Of a DNA stretch of 64,000 nucleotides, positions 1-8,964 are shown piece by piece (within the stretch, counting starts at the first letter, position 1; every line of letters starts with the position of its first letter). Location of the stretch: positions 62,001 to 126,000 of the forward strand of contig NZ_WBVP01000007.1 in assembly GCF_008933155.1 (NCBI RefSeq). Reading direction: 5' to 3'. Under the pieces are notes generated by a model. It was not told the origin of the DNA. It did no database searches and saw only the letters and a list, made by a program, of their open reading frames with translations. The DNA comes from Aliivibrio finisterrensis (GTDB taxonomy: Bacteria; Pseudomonadota; Gammaproteobacteria; Enterobacterales; Vibrionaceae). A program made the position numbers and the translations under genes.

Positions 1-177
1 TAATTTACCAATCGTTAATTTGCCTTCGTACTCGTCAGCAATTTCGTCCAAAATAGGAGCGATCATTTTACAAGGACCACACCATTCCGCCCAGAAATCT
101 ACTAATACTGGGCCTGCAGCATTGATCACACTTTCTTCAAAACCGCCATCTGTAAGCTGCAAAATTTTGTCGCTCAT
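1..177 (-). CDS. trxA: Thioredoxin 1 (partial, C-terminal part off the window)
   Basis: Reading leftward from an ATG at 177, the first 59 codons encode a thioredoxin N-terminus with the active-site motif WCGPC in the context [14 protein letters not shown]. Thioredoxin is the cytoplasmic disulfide reductase that serves ribonucleotide reductase and many other proteins, and is recycled by thioredoxin reductase. The gene runs off the left edge, so about half is missing. It is divergent from rhlB with a 112-bp gap, the same arrangement as in E. coli, where rho follows trxA. Identification is secure from the motif and context. Confidence 0.96.
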   Translation of the reverse strand, partial: MSDKILQLTDGGFEESVINAAGPVLVDFWAEWCGPCKMIAPILDEIADEYEGKLTIGKL

Positions 178-289
178 CGTCAACTCCAACGTTAAATTTA
201 AAGGCTGATTTGATGATAACCAGCAAATTGATTCTCTATTTGAATGGAATACGTTTCGTATTGCAAGCTTTAACTGATATTCTATAGCA

Positions 290-1594
290 ATGAAAAAGAC
301 GCACATCACAGAGCAAAACTTTGCCGACCTAGGTTTACAGCCTCAGGTTATCGACGGTTTGAATGCAAAAGGGTTCATTAAATGTACTCCTATTCAAGCT
401 AAGGCATTGCCGGTACTGCTCGCCGGCCAAGACATTGCAGGCCAAGCCCAAACGGGTACAGGTAAGACGTTAGCGTTCCTTACTGCTACTTTTAATCACC
501 TATTAACGACACCGGCACCTGAAGGTCGTAAAATCACGCAACCGCGTGCCATCATCATGGCGCCAACACGTGAACTAGCGATTCAAATCTTCAATGATGC
601 AGAATCACTGATCGCAAGCACGGGTCTAAAAGCCGCGTTAGCTTACGGTGGCGAACGTTACGAAAAACAACAACAAGTGATTGAGCAAGGCGTTGATATT
701 TTGATCGGTACTACCGGTCGTATCATCGACTTCTATAAGCAAGGTCACATCGACTTTAAGATGATCCAAGTGGTTGTTCTTGATGAAGCCGATCGCATGT
801 TCGATCTTGGTTTTATTAAAGATATTCGCTTTATCTTCCGTCGTATGCCTGCGCCAACTGAACGCTTGAACATGTTGTTCTCTGCTACGCTATCTTACCG
901 TGTACAAGAGCTTGCTTTTGAACACATGCAAGAGCCAGAGCACGTTGTTGTTGAACCAGAACAAAAAACAGGTCATCGCATCAAGGAAGAGCTTTTCTAT
1001 CCTTCAAATGATCACAAAATGGCATTACTTCAAACGCTTATTGAGGAAGAATGGCCAGATCGCGCGATTATCTTTGCAAACACTAAACACAAGTGTGAAT
1101 CAGTTTGGGGTCACCTAGCTGCTGATAAACACCGCGTTGGTCTTCTTACTGGTGACGTTCCACAGAAAAAACGTGAGCGCATTTTAGAAGAGTTTACTAA
1201 AGGTGATGTCGATATCTTAGTGGCTACTGATGTCGCTGCTCGTGGTCTTCACATTCCACAAGTAACGCACGTATTTAACTTTGATTTACCAAACGAAGCA
1301 GAAGATTATGTTCACCGTATTGGCCGTACTGGTCGTGCTGGTGCAAGTGGTAACTCTATTAGCTTCGCATGTGAAGAATACGCAATTAATCTTCCAGCAA
1401 TCGAAGAGTATATTGAGCATTCAATTCCACAATCTGATTACGACGCTTCAGCATTACTTGAAGATTTACCTGCACCACTACGTCTTCAACGTCGTCCGCA
1501 GCAAAATCGTCGTAACGGCAACAACAATGGTCAACGTCAAGGCGGAAATCGTAAATATTCTCGCCCACGTCAACCTCGTAGCCCTCAAGCATAA
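290..1594 (+). CDS. rhlB: ATP-dependent DEAD-box RNA helicase RhlB
   Basis: DEAD-box helicase of 434 aa, the RNA degradosome helicase that unwinds structured mRNA for RNase E and PNPase. All family motifs are visible in order: Q-motif region (TPIQAKALP), Walker [19 protein letters not shown] box (LDEADRMFD), SAT, ARGLHIP and HRIGRTGR. The tail after about residue 395 is rich in Arg, Gln and Asn, as in RhlB RNA-binding tails. Divergent from trxA and followed 33 bp later by gppA, the E. coli rhlB/gppA neighbourhood. No strong Shine-Dalgarno is seen before the ATG. Confidence 0.96.
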   Translation: MKKTHITEQNFADLGLQPQVIDGLNAKGFIKCTPIQAKALPVLLAGQDIAGQAQTGTGKTLAFLTATFNHLLTTPAPEGRKITQPRAIIMAPTRELAIQIFNDAESLIASTGLKAALAYGGERYEKQQQVIEQGVDILIGTTGRIIDFYKQGHIDFKMIQVVVLDEADRMFDLGFIKDIRFIFRRMPAPTERLNMLFSATLSYRVQELAFEHMQEPEHVVVEPEQKTGHRIKEELFYPSNDHKMALLQTLIEEEWPDRAIIFANTKHKCESVWGHLAADKHRVGLLTGDVPQKKRERILEEFTKGDVDILVATDVAARGLHIPQVTHVFNFDLPNEAEDYVHRIGRTGRAGASGNSISFACEEYAINLPAIEEYIEHSIPQSDYDASALLEDLPAPLRLQRRPQQNRRNGNNNGQRQGGNRKYSRPRQPRSPQA

Positions 1595-1627
1595 TCTGAG
1601 TTCTACGGAAAAAATTAAAAGGATGTT

Positions 1628-3124
1628 ATGAAAAGTTCAACAATATCACCTATGTATGCCGCCATTGATTTAGGCTCCAATAGCTTCCATATGCTTGTTG
1701 TGCGTCATATAAATGGTAGTGTGCAAACCATGGCCAAAATTAAACGTAAAGTTCGTTTGGCTTCGGGATTAGATGAAAACTACACACTCAGCCATGAAGC
1801 TATGCAGCGTGGGTGGGATTGTTTGAGCTTATTTGCAGAACGCCTGCAAGACATTCCTGTAGAAAACATTCGCATTGTCGGAACCGCAGCATTGCGCGTC
1901 GCGACCAATGTGGATGTCTTCTTAGAAAAAGCCAATCAAATCTTAGGTCATGACATTAATGTGATCGAAGGCGAAGAAGAAGCTCGTATGATTTACCAAG
2001 GAGTTGCGCACACTTCAGGTGGTAATGGTCGCCGTTTAGTTGTTGATATCGGCGGAGCAAGTACAGAGTTAATTATTGGCGATGGCTTTGAAGCTCAAGC
2101 ACTCACAAGCTTAAAAATGGGCTGTGTAACTTGGTTAGAAGGCTATTTTAAAGATCGTGCATTAACGCAAAGTAACTTTGATGCGGCCATTGCTGGTGCA
2201 AAAGAGACACTAGCTCCTATCCTAACTCGATATACCGACCTTGGTTGGCAAACTTGTGTAGGGGCAAGTGGTACGGTCCAAGCATTGCAAGAAATTATGT
2301 TGGCGCAAGGCATGGATGAGGTGATTACCTTGGCCAAGCTAAAGCGCCTTCAAAAACAAGCAATGCAATATGAACACCTAGAAGAATTAGATATCGATGG
2401 ATTAACGCTTGAGAGAGCACTCGTGTTCCCGAGCGGTTTATCCATCCTTATTGCTATTTTTGAATTATTAGACATCGATTCTATGACGTTAGCTGGCGGC
2501 GCTTTACGTGAAGGTCTGTGCTACGGCATGATCGATGAATTGCAGCACGATGAAGTATGTCAACGTACGATTAAAAGCGTTCAACAACGCTATCAGCTAG
2601 ATGTTGATTACGCACAACAAGTGACAGACTTGTCTATCCAATTAGTTCAACAATGTGGGGATAACTGGCTTGTTGAACCTCAAGCATTACCTTTACTAAC
2701 GGCTGCAACTCAACTGCATGAAATTGGTATGTGTATTGATTATAAAAAAGGTGGAGAGCACTCTGCCTATTTAATCAATGCCCTTGATTTACCGGGATTT
2801 ACTCGCGCTCAAAAACATTTACTTGGTGAACTATTACGCCGTTACCGTGAATCGTTTTCAGCAATGCCCGCCCAACATGCTGTTTCAGATGCCTCAGCGC
2901 AACGTATGTTACGTATACTTCGTTTAGCACTTATCTTAACCCATCGTCGCGATGTAAATTTAGCACCAGCGGTAACCCTATCTGAAAACAACGATGTTCT
3001 GTCGCTGTCTATTGATGCTACTTGGTTAGCTGCGAATCCTCTAACAAGAGCTGAACTAGAGATTGAAGCAGATAAGCAGACGAATATTGGTTGGGATTTG
3101 GTTATAGATGCTAGGGACGAGTAA
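1628..3124 (+). CDS. gppA: Guanosine-5'-triphosphate,3'-diphosphate pyrophosphatase (Ppx/GppA family)
   Basis: 498-aa Ppx/GppA phosphatase that converts pppGpp to ppGpp and can act on polyphosphate. The N-terminal ASKHA fold begins with [13 protein letters not shown], and the second phosphate-binding loop [10 protein letters not shown] is near residue 140. The C-terminal part (from about 315) resembles the HD-like domain of the family. E. coli GppA has a similar length. AAAGGA lies 5-6 nt before the ATG; an internal ATG at codon 9 is a weaker alternative. It is close behind rhlB and probably cotranscribed; the stop is followed by repeats and a terminator. GppA rather than Ppx is inferred from the rhlB neighbour. 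Confidence 0.92.
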   Translation: MKSSTISPMYAAIDLGSNSFHMLVVRHINGSVQTMAKIKRKVRLASGLDENYTLSHEAMQRGWDCLSLFAERLQDIPVENIRIVGTAALRVATNVDVFLEKANQILGHDINVIEGEEEARMIYQGVAHTSGGNGRRLVVDIGGASTELIIGDGFEAQALTSLKMGCVTWLEGYFKDRALTQSNFDAAIAGAKETLAPILTRYTDLGWQTCVGASGTVQALQEIMLAQGMDEVITLAKLKRLQKQAMQYEHLEELDIDGLTLERALVFPSGLSILIAIFELLDIDSMTLAGGALREGLCYGMIDELQHDEVCQRTIKSVQQRYQLDVDYAQQVTDLSIQLVQQCGDNWLVEPQALPLLTAATQLHEIGMCIDYKKGGEHSAYLINALDLPGFTRAQKHLLGELLRRYRESFSAMPAQHAVSDASAQRMLRILRLALILTHRRDVNLAPAVTLSENNDVLSLSIDATWLAANPLTRAELEIEADKQTNIGWDLVIDARDE

Positions 3125-3126
3125 GA

Positions 3127-3182
3127 GCCTATGCGCTGCGCTGACTAGAGGCTAGAACGCTTCGCTTCTATAAGAGCAAAAG
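3127..3182. repeat. Intergenic palindromic repeat, copy a
   Basis: A 56-bp unit beginning CCTATGCGCTGCGCTGACTA and ending CTATAAGAGCAAAAGC. It matches the reverse complement of the copy at 6640-6695 with only two differences. Related units lie at 3348, 5430, 5524 and 6343. The unit sits directly after the gppA stop. Confidence 0.75.
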
Positions 3183-3204
3183 CAAGAGCCTTACTGGTAG
3201 TAAT

Positions 3205-3267
3205 TTCAGGATTCAGGATTCAGGATTCAGGATTCAGGATTCAGGATTCAGGATTCAGGATTCAGGA
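3205..3267. repeat. Heptanucleotide tandem repeat (TTCAGGA)x9
   Basis: Nine perfect head-to-tail copies of TTCAGGA (63 bp) between gppA and hemB. A similar TTTCAGG array (three copies plus a partial) is at 5396-5422. The 7-bp unit makes copy number prone to slippage. The array is outside any gene. Confidence 0.95.
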
Positions 3268-3272
3268 AAAAT

Positions 3273-3311
3273 AAAAGCATGATGATTAACTAAAATCATC
3301 ATGCTTTTTTT
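3273..3311. terminator. Bidirectional rho-independent terminator
   Basis: A 12-bp perfect stem (AAGCATGATGAT / ATCATCATGCTT) with an 8-nt loop, followed by a long T run on the plus strand and preceded by an A-rich run. It can end gppA transcripts and, after about 140 nt of leader-free DNA, hemB transcripts from the other side. Confidence 0.85.
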
Positions 3312-3347
3312 ATTTTTTAGAAAAGAGTTAACAGCACTGAATTCTAT

Positions 3348-3387
3348 GCTCTTATAGCCTCTAGTTAGCGCAGCGTATAGTCTCTAG
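3348..3387. repeat. Intergenic palindromic repeat, copy b (inverted)
   Basis: Carries CTCTTATAG, CTCTAGTTAGCGCAGCGTAT and TCTCTAG, the inverted form of the unit at 3127-3182. It therefore forms a large inverted repeat with copy a around the heptamer array and terminator. It is followed at about 3413 by CCCTGAAACCTTTAAG, which recurs at about 5592 and, inverted, at about 6300. Confidence 0.7.
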
Positions 3388-3451
3388 TTAATACTAAAAC
3401 CCACCACACCCACCCCTGAAACCTTTAAGCGAAGCGATCTGAACCCTGCCC

Positions 3452-4522
<1,071 letters not shown>

Positions 4523-4619
4523 CTAATCGTAGTCTTTACCCTGACTTTTTCGTATAGATCTGATTTTTACTTTGAACTTGGTATGATAGCGATAATTATT
4601 CTTCTTTTAGGGTTTCACC

Positions 4620-5381
4620 ATGATCGATACTCATGCTCATATTTATGCTAAAGAATTTGATGACGATAGAGATGCTGTTGTTCAGCGCGCACTAGCACAA
4701 GGCATTAGCAAGATTCTATTGCCTAATATTGATTTAGAATCTATCGAACCAATGCTAAAAACCGAAGCGGCTTACCCTGAGATTTGCCATTCAATGATGG
4801 GATTACACCCTTGTTATGTGAATGCTGATGTTAAACAGACCTTAGCAACTATTTACTCATGGTTTGAAAAACACAACTTCATTGCGGTAGGTGAAATAGG
4901 TATTGATCTATACTGGGACAAAACCTTTAAAGCGGAACAAGAGATGGCATTCATCACCCAATTAAATTGGGCAAAAGAGATGAAACTGCCTGTTGTGATT
5001 CATACTCGTGATTCTATTGAAGAGACATTAACCCTGCTAAAACAAGAGCAAGATGGCTCATTGTCAGGTACTTTCCATTGCTTTGGTGGCTCTGTTGATG
5101 AAGCCAAAGCGATCAATGATTTAGGCTTTCATTTAGGTCTTGGTGGTGTTTCTACTTTTAAAAATGGTGGTATGGATAAAATCATTCCTCACCTTAATAT
5201 GGATTACTTAATCTTAGAGACCGATTGCCCATATTTAGCGCCTGTACCACACCGTGGTAAGCGTAATGAGCCAGCGTATACGCAGCTAGTTGCTCAACGT
5301 GTGGCGGATTTGCGTGAAATGAGTTTGGCGGATGTTGATGTGGTTACGACGGCGAATGCGAGAAAACTTTTTGGGATTTAA
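4620..5381 (+). CDS. TatD-family metal-dependent deoxyribonuclease/hydrolase
   Basis: 253-aa TIM-barrel metallohydrolase. Metal ligands are recognisable: N-terminal DTHAH, VGEIGIDLYWD (Glu), a His in VVIHTRD, FHCFGG, and LETDCPYLAP (Asp) before RGKRNEP. TatD proteins have 3'-5' exonuclease or DNA-repair roles; the exact substrate here cannot be read from sequence. It lies beyond the csrB pair and tatC, in the place where E. coli has tatD, so it may be the positional equivalent. However its sequence (DTHAHIYAKEFDDDRD, FHLGLGGVSTFKNGG) looks more like the YcfH/YabD type than E. coli TatD as I remember it. No tat-operon transcription is possible because it is on the opposite strand. Confidence 0.88.
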   Translation: MIDTHAHIYAKEFDDDRDAVVQRALAQGISKILLPNIDLESIEPMLKTEAAYPEICHSMMGLHPCYVNADVKQTLATIYSWFEKHNFIAVGEIGIDLYWDKTFKAEQEMAFITQLNWAKEMKLPVVIHTRDSIEETLTLLKQEQDGSLSGTFHCFGGSVDEAKAINDLGFHLGLGGVSTFKNGGMDKIIPHLNMDYLILETDCPYLAPVPHRGKRNEPAYTQLVAQRVADLREMSLADVDVVTTANARKLFGI

Positions 5382-5395
5382 GAGCCAAAAAACGT

Positions 5396-5422
5396 TTTCA
5401 GGTTTCAGGTTTCAGGTTTCAG
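5396..5422. repeat. Heptanucleotide tandem repeat (TTTCAGG)x3 plus partial
   Basis: Three perfect TTTCAGG units and a fourth partial one just after the TatD-like stop codon. The motif is one base different in phase from the TTCAGGA array at 3205-3267 and is complementary to CCTGAAACC found at the far end of the same repeat blocks. Confidence 0.85.
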
Positions 5423-5429
5423 AAATAAT

Positions 5430-5477
5430 CTATACGCTGCGCTAACTAGAGGCTAGACCGCTTCGCTTCTATAAGAG
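5430..5477. repeat. Intergenic palindromic repeat, copy c
   Basis: CTATACGCTGCGCTAACTAG followed by AGGCTAGACCGCTTCGC and TTCTATAAGAG; same orientation as copy a and very similar to it. Confidence 0.75.
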
Positions 5478-5523
5478 AAAAAGCTGATTCTTTAACGCTG
5501 CTATTCCAACGTCACAATACTCG

Positions 5524-5561
5524 CTCTTATAGTATCTAGTTAGCGCAGTGTATAGTTTCTA
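5524..5561. repeat. Intergenic palindromic repeat, copy d (inverted)
   Basis: CTCTTATAG, TATCTAGTTAGCGCAGTG, TATAGTTTCTAG: inverted relative to copy c, making a second a/b-like inverted pair. It is followed at about 5592 by CCCTGAAACCTTTAAG and then CTGAACCCTGC. Confidence 0.7.
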
Positions 5562-5656
5562 GCGAATATAGATAGACTAATCACACATCCCCCTGAAACC
5601 TTTAAGGGAGCTTGCGACCGATCTGAACCCTGCTTTTTTACTTTACCCCAAACAAG

Positions 5657-6077
5657 AAAAACCCCGCTAGACTCTCGTCTAACGGGGTTATAACTTTACT
5701 CGCAGCAATCCGGCTACTAATGGTGCTCCATGCATCAAATCCTTGATAGTATACTGATTCCTTCAGTGCATTCCTTTCTCGCTATCCTAGCGGTGTCCTT
5801 GATCTTATCCTGATCCGTTAACAGTCCGTAGTTAACTCTCTTCGCTTGTTCCTTGAGCGGTGTCCCTTACATCATCCTGATGTGCAGTCCATTTACCTCA
5901 ATCCTAGAGGTGTCCATTGTCTTTCCTTAGTAGCAACCATCCTAGTTACTATTGCGTCCATTCAATGTCTATTTCGCTATCCGTGCCGATTACTAATCCT
6001 AAGTAACCGAGTGCCTCATCCTGAAGCGTACCAAATCCTTGGCTAGTTCCTGTTCCGTGTCAGCATCCTTCCGACAT
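5657..6077 (-). ncRNA. csrB1: CsrB-family regulatory RNA, copy 1
   Basis: A roughly 421-nt RNA read leftward. I count about 27 GGA triplets, some 16 of them in AGGA, mostly in small hairpin loops; the first is a stem TGTCGG/CTGACA with AAGGATG in the loop. This GGA-hairpin array is the hallmark of CsrB/RsmZ RNAs, which titrate the RNA-binding protein CsrA. The 3' end is a strong terminator: CCCCG...CGGGG stem with T5 (5657-5689). The start is inferred from the conserved promoter. Only four substitutions separate it from copy 2, 1079 bp away. The open reading frames across it have no ribosome site and are not credible. V. fischeri is known to carry two CsrB RNAs. Confidence 0.93.
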
Positions 6078-6082
6078 CAATA

Positions 6083-6110
6083 AGATTACGCTTTTCATTA
6101 TTTTCAGCAA
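6083..6110 (-). promoter_or_regulatory. Predicted csrB1 promoter
   Basis: Minus strand TTGCTG, 16 nt, TAATCT, giving a start near 6076-6078 just before the first GGA hairpin. The same boxes with the same spacing precede csrB2 (7162-7189), and sequence identity between the loci fades soon upstream. Matches to the sigma-70 consensus are only partial, as expected for an activator-dependent promoter. Confidence 0.6.
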
Positions 6111-6177
6111 TAGACTAAATTCAAACTTTTGCAAAAAGAAATATCGCCCTTTTACTTAAATATAGAAAACAATTAAA

Positions 6178-6190
6178 TATCAATAGGTTA
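6178..6190. promoter_or_regulatory. Predicted IHF site upstream of csrB1
   Basis: TATCAATAGGTTA fits the IHF consensus WATCARNNNNTTR at every defined position. It lies between the promoter and the activator palindrome; the equivalent place upstream of csrB2 also has a full match although the surrounding DNA differs. Confidence 0.65.
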
Positions 6191-6242
6191 ACTTCAAGTC
6201 AGTTATGTTTACCCATGAATAAAGCGAAAAAGCGCACTTGTT

Positions 6243-6260
6243 TGTGAGAGATCTCGCACA
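6243..6260. promoter_or_regulatory. GacA/VarA-type upstream activating sequence of csrB1
   Basis: TGTGAGAGATCTCGCACA is an 18-bp near-perfect palindrome resembling the TGTAAG-N6-CTTACA boxes bound by GacA/UvrY/VarA in front of csrB/rsmZ genes. It is about 165 bp upstream of the predicted start. Confidence 0.8.
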
Positions 6261-6342
6261 CGGGTCATGGTGTTTTGGGTGTAAGGATTAAGATCGCTTC
6301 GCTTGAAGGTTTCAGGAGTGAACGTGTTAAGTGGTAAATACA

Positions 6343-6380
6343 GCTAGAAACGATACGCTTCGCTAACTAGAAACTATAAG
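6343..6380. repeat. Intergenic palindromic repeat, diverged copy e
   Basis: CTAGAAACGATACGCTTCGC, TAACTAGAAACTATAAGATC: a diverged relative of the palindromic family, between the activator site of csrB1 and the MITE-like element. An inverted AAGGTTTCAGG segment precedes it. Confidence 0.55.
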
Positions 6381-6437
6381 ATCAAAAGATAGACGGCTTC
6401 GCCTTGAGAGGTGAAACAACACTTAAGCCCTGCATTT

Positions 6438-6608
6438 ACAACCCCTCCTAGCCTTATATCAACAGTAGTGATCAAATAAGATAATTACTCAAGGGGAGGA
6501 ACTGTATTGTGAGCGCTGAAATATCCGCACCAAAGAAGGTTCTCCCCCTTTATCTATACATTACTGGGAGCGATAATATCAATATAAGGGGGAGTTAGAG
6601 GGGGTTGT
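6438..6608. mobile_element. MITE-like element with imperfect terminal inverted repeats
   Basis: The left end ACAACCCCTCCTAGCCTTAT is the approximate inverse of the right end, where ATAAGGGGGAGTTAGAG runs into GGGGTTGT. A second inner inverted pair (AAGGGGAGGAAC / GTTCTCCCCCTT) gives a multi-stem palindrome of about 171 bp. No coding capacity. It sits in the 0.57-kb spacer between csrB1's activator site and csrB2's terminator. Calling it mobile is an inference from structure. Confidence 0.5.
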
Positions 6609-6639
6609 TGATACCATATTTCATCAAGATTCTGAATCA

Positions 6640-6695
6640 GCTTTTGCTCTTATAGAAGCGAAGCGTTCTAGCCTCTAGTTAGCGCAGCGTATAGG
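6640..6695. repeat. Intergenic palindromic repeat, copy f (inverted)
   Basis: GCTTTTGCTCTTATAG to CAGCGTATAGG; reverse complement of copy a (3127-3182) with two mismatches in 56 nt. It is followed by CCTGAACCCTGC just before the csrB2 terminator, as copy d is before the csrB1 terminator. Confidence 0.75.
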
Positions 6696-6735
6696 TTCTT
6701 CCTGAACCCTGCTCTTTTACTTTACCCCAAACAAG

Positions 6736-7156
6736 AAAAACCCCGCTAGACTCTCGTCTAACGGGGTTATAACTTTACTCGCAGCAATCCGGCTACTAAT
6801 GGTGCTCCATGCATCAAATCCTTGATAGTATACTGATTCCTTCAGTGCATTCCTTTCTCGCTATCCTAGCGGTGTCCTTGATCTTATCCTGATCCGTTAA
6901 CAGTCCGTAGTTAACTCTCTTCGCTTGTTCCTTGAGCGGTGTCCCTTACATCATCCTGATGTGCAGTCCTTTTACCTCAATCCTAGAGGTGTCCATTGTC
7001 TTTCCTTAGTAGCAACCATCCTAGTTACTATTGCGTCCATTCAATGTCCATTTCGCTATCCATGCCGATTACTAATCCTAAGTAACCGAGTGCCTCATCC
7101 TGAAGCGTACCAAATCCTTGGCTAGTTCCTGTTCCGTGTCAGCATCCTTCCGACAC
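6736..7156 (-). ncRNA. csrB2: CsrB-family regulatory RNA, copy 2
   Basis: Same architecture as csrB1: a GGA-rich array of small hairpins, then a CCCCG...CGGGG terminator with T5 at the left end (6736-6768). Four substitutions relative to copy 1 fall at 6970, 7049, 7062 and 7156. None of the three internal changes destroys a GGA; the one at 7049 adds a TCC/GGA. The two copies are direct repeats in the same orientation, each with its own activator, IHF and promoter sites, so both are probably transcribed. Confidence 0.93.
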
Positions 7157-7161
7157 CAATA

Positions 7162-7189
7162 AGATTACGCTTTTCGATTATTTCAGCAA
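7162..7189 (-). promoter_or_regulatory. Predicted csrB2 promoter
   Basis: TTGCTG-N16-TAATCT on the minus strand, identical boxes and spacing to csrB1; the spacer has small changes. Confidence 0.6.
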
Positions 7190-7255
7190 TAGACTAATTA
7201 CGAATATTTGCAAAAAAATTATCTGTTATTTCACCACGGAATATAAATCATTATT

Positions 7256-7268
7256 TATCAGTACGTTA
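7256..7268. promoter_or_regulatory. Predicted IHF site upstream of csrB2
   Basis: TATCAGTACGTTA fits WATCARNNNNTTR. It begins 64 bp from the activator palindrome, against 65 bp at csrB1, although the intervening sequence is not conserved. Confidence 0.62.
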
Positions 7269-7319
7269 TAAATAAACAGGTAATATAAACTACAAATAAA
7301 GTGCAAAATCTTACCCACT

Positions 7320-7337
7320 TGTAAGAGATCTCGCACA
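7320..7337. promoter_or_regulatory. GacA/VarA-type upstream activating sequence of csrB2
   Basis: TGTAAGAGATCTCGCACA, a near-palindrome (extended TTGT...ACAA) sharing GAGATCTCGCACA with the csrB1 site. The left half TGTAAG is the classical GacA box half. Confidence 0.82.
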
Positions 7338-7386
7338 AGAGAGTTCTACTTTGTCTCTTCTTTCTATTCTAATGCTAAAGTTTAAT

Positions 7387-7402
7387 AGTGATCATGATCA
7401 CT
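7387..7402. promoter_or_regulatory. Perfect 16-bp palindrome, CRP-like
   Basis: AGTGATCATGATCACT contains GTGA-N6-TCAC, the core of a CRP site, about 230 bp upstream of the csrB2 start and 67 bp from the tat terminator. csrB1 has no equivalent palindrome. The flanking T/A of a full CRP site is missing, so identity is tentative. Confidence 0.4.
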
Positions 7403-7468
7403 TTATAGCAAGCTGGATAAATAGGTGATCAGAAAATTGCGTAGGAGAATTTAATTAGAGCGAGGCAT

Positions 7469-7500
7469 AAAAAAAGCGCTGACTTCATATCAGCGCTTTA
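7469..7500 (-). terminator. Rho-independent terminator after tatC
   Basis: AAAGCGCTGA / TCAGCGCTTT 10-bp stem with a 7-nt loop, followed on the minus strand by a run of T, 21 bp after the tatC stop. Confidence 0.9.
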
Positions 7501-7521
7501 ATATAGATTCTTAATCAAGCA

Positions 7522-8277
7522 TTACGCTTCATCTTTTTCCATATCATCTTCATTCTCTTCTCTTACGTAAAAACGTGAGAAGAACAAACCAATTTCAAAC
7601 AGAATACACATAGGTACTGCAAGCAAGGTTTGAGAGATAATATCTGGTGGCGTCAGCATCATACCAACAACAAAAGCACCCACTACAATGTATGGTCGCT
7701 TTTCTCTGAGTGTTTCAGGCGTTGTTGCTCCTGTCCAGCACAGTAAGATAATGGCAACAGGTACTTCAAATGCAATACCAAAAGCCATAAATAGCGCTAA
7801 GACAAAATCAAGATAACTGGCAATATCCGTTGCTACTTGAACCCCTTCAGGTGCAATTGTGGTAAAGAAACCAAACACCAAAGGAAAGACAACAAAGTAA
7901 GCAAAAGAAACACCGGCGTAAAACAATAAAGAGCTTGAGAACAGTAATGGCATGACAAGTTTTTTCTCATGCTTATACAGTCCTGGAGCCACAAATGCCC
8001 ACACCTGATAAAGAATCATAGGTACAGCAACAAATACCGATGCCACCAAAGTCAGCTTTATGGGCGTGAAAAAAGGTGACGCGACATCAGTTGCTATCAT
8101 CGTTGCGCCCGCTGGTAATCTTTCTACCAAGGGTGCAGATAAGAACTCATAAATGTCGTTAGCAAACCAAACCAGACCTAAAAATACTACTATTACAGCA
8201 ATTAATGCCTTTAATAGACGATTTCTTAGCTCTAGCAGATGAGTTAACAACGGTTGAGAGTGTTCAGCTGATGACAT
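7522..8277 (-). CDS. tatC: Twin-arginine translocase subunit TatC
   Basis: 251-aa inner-membrane protein with six hydrophobic segments and an N-terminal cytoplasmic region [13 protein letters not shown]. TatC binds twin-arginine signal peptides of folded precursor proteins and recruits TatA for export. The acidic C-terminal tail ([12 protein letters not shown]) is cytoplasmic. It starts 2 bp after the tatB stop and ends the operon, followed by a clear terminator. Unlike E. coli, no tatD follows on the same strand. Confidence 0.96.
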   Translation of the reverse strand: MSSAEHSQPLLTHLLELRNRLLKALIAVIVVFLGLVWFANDIYEFLSAPLVERLPAGATMIATDVASPFFTPIKLTLVASVFVAVPMILYQVWAFVAPGLYKHEKKLVMPLLFSSSLLFYAGVSFAYFVVFPLVFGFFTTIAPEGVQVATDIASYLDFVLALFMAFGIAFEVPVAIILLCWTGATTPETLREKRPYIVVGAFVVGMMLTPPDIISQTLLAVPMCILFEIGLFFSRFYVREENEDDMEKDEA

Positions 8278-8279
8278 AA

Positions 8280-8657
8280 TTACTCTGCTTTTGTTTTAGA
8301 AGTTGAATCAGATGTCACCGGAGCTGCTGTATCTACCTTTTGAGTATCTACGCTTTCTTCTGGTTTTGCATATGGACGAGTGACATCAGCTGCCGCTTGT
8401 TTTAACTCTTCCACTGATTTTTTAAGATCAGGGGCTAAGTCTTCCATATTCATCTGTTCTGCTTTACGCAAATTTTCTTGTAGCTCTTGTATTTTCAACT
8501 CTTGAGACAGCTCATCTTTGACGTTATTCGCCATGCTTTTTGCTGCACTCACAAATTGAACAACCGAACGAATCGCCTTTGGCAAACGTTCAGGTCCTAA
8601 TACAACGAGCCCAACAACAGAGATCAGTATCAGTTCCCAAAAACCGATATCAAACAC
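8280..8657 (-). CDS. tatB: Twin-arginine translocase subunit TatB
   Basis: 125-aa protein with one N-terminal membrane helix ([20 protein letters not shown]), the conserved GPERLP hinge, an amphipathic helix and a long charged tail. TatB works with TatC as the signal-peptide receptor. It is 3 bp after tatA and 2 bp before tatC. Confidence 0.95.
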   Translation of the reverse strand: MFDIGFWELILISVVGLVVLGPERLPKAIRSVVQFVSAAKSMANNVKDELSQELKIQELQENLRKAEQMNMEDLAPDLKKSVEELKQAAADVTRPYAKPEESVDTQKVDTAAPVTSDSTSKTKAE

Positions 8658-8660
8658 GTG

Positions 8661-8912
8661 TTATGCCTGCTCTTTGTCGTTTTGCTTTTGTTTTTCTACT
8701 GTTTCTGCTTCTTTTTTCTCTAAGTTTTGAGGAGCAACAAAGTCTGCGTCTTTTTTCGCATCTTTTGCTGTGTCTTCATCGCTTATTGCTTTTTTAAAGC
8801 CTTTAACTGCAGAACCCAAATCACTGCCTACACCGCGTAATTTCTTCGTACCAAATAGTAGAATAATGATTACTGCAATAATAAGAAGTTGCCAAATACT
8901 AATACCACCCAT
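8661..8912 (-). CDS. tatA: Twin-arginine translocase pore subunit TatA
   Basis: 83 aa; membrane helix [20 protein letters not shown] with the FGTKKLR hinge and amphipathic helix typical of TatA, then a charged tail. TatA oligomers form the translocation path. First of the tatABC genes, 52 bp downstream of ubiB, so it is probably transcribed with the ubi genes as in many gammaproteobacteria. Confidence 0.95.
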   Translation of the reverse strand: MGGISIWQLLIIAVIIILLFGTKKLRGVGSDLGSAVKGFKKAISDEDTAKDAKKDADFVAPQNLEKKEAETVEKQKQNDKEQA

Positions 8913-8964
8913 GCTTATTTCCTCAGCGTGTTAGGGGTTAAAAAATTGCTAAATAGAGTAACGT

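Noticed and set aside
3205-3267. TTCAGGA array as a CRISPR array
   Set aside because: Units are 7 bp with no spacers and no cas genes are nearby; it is a simple tandem repeat.
5846-6046. 66-aa frame, with an almost identical frame at 6925-7125
   Set aside because: They lie on the non-transcribed strand of the two CsrB genes; duplication of the RNA explains their similarity, and neither has a ribosome site.
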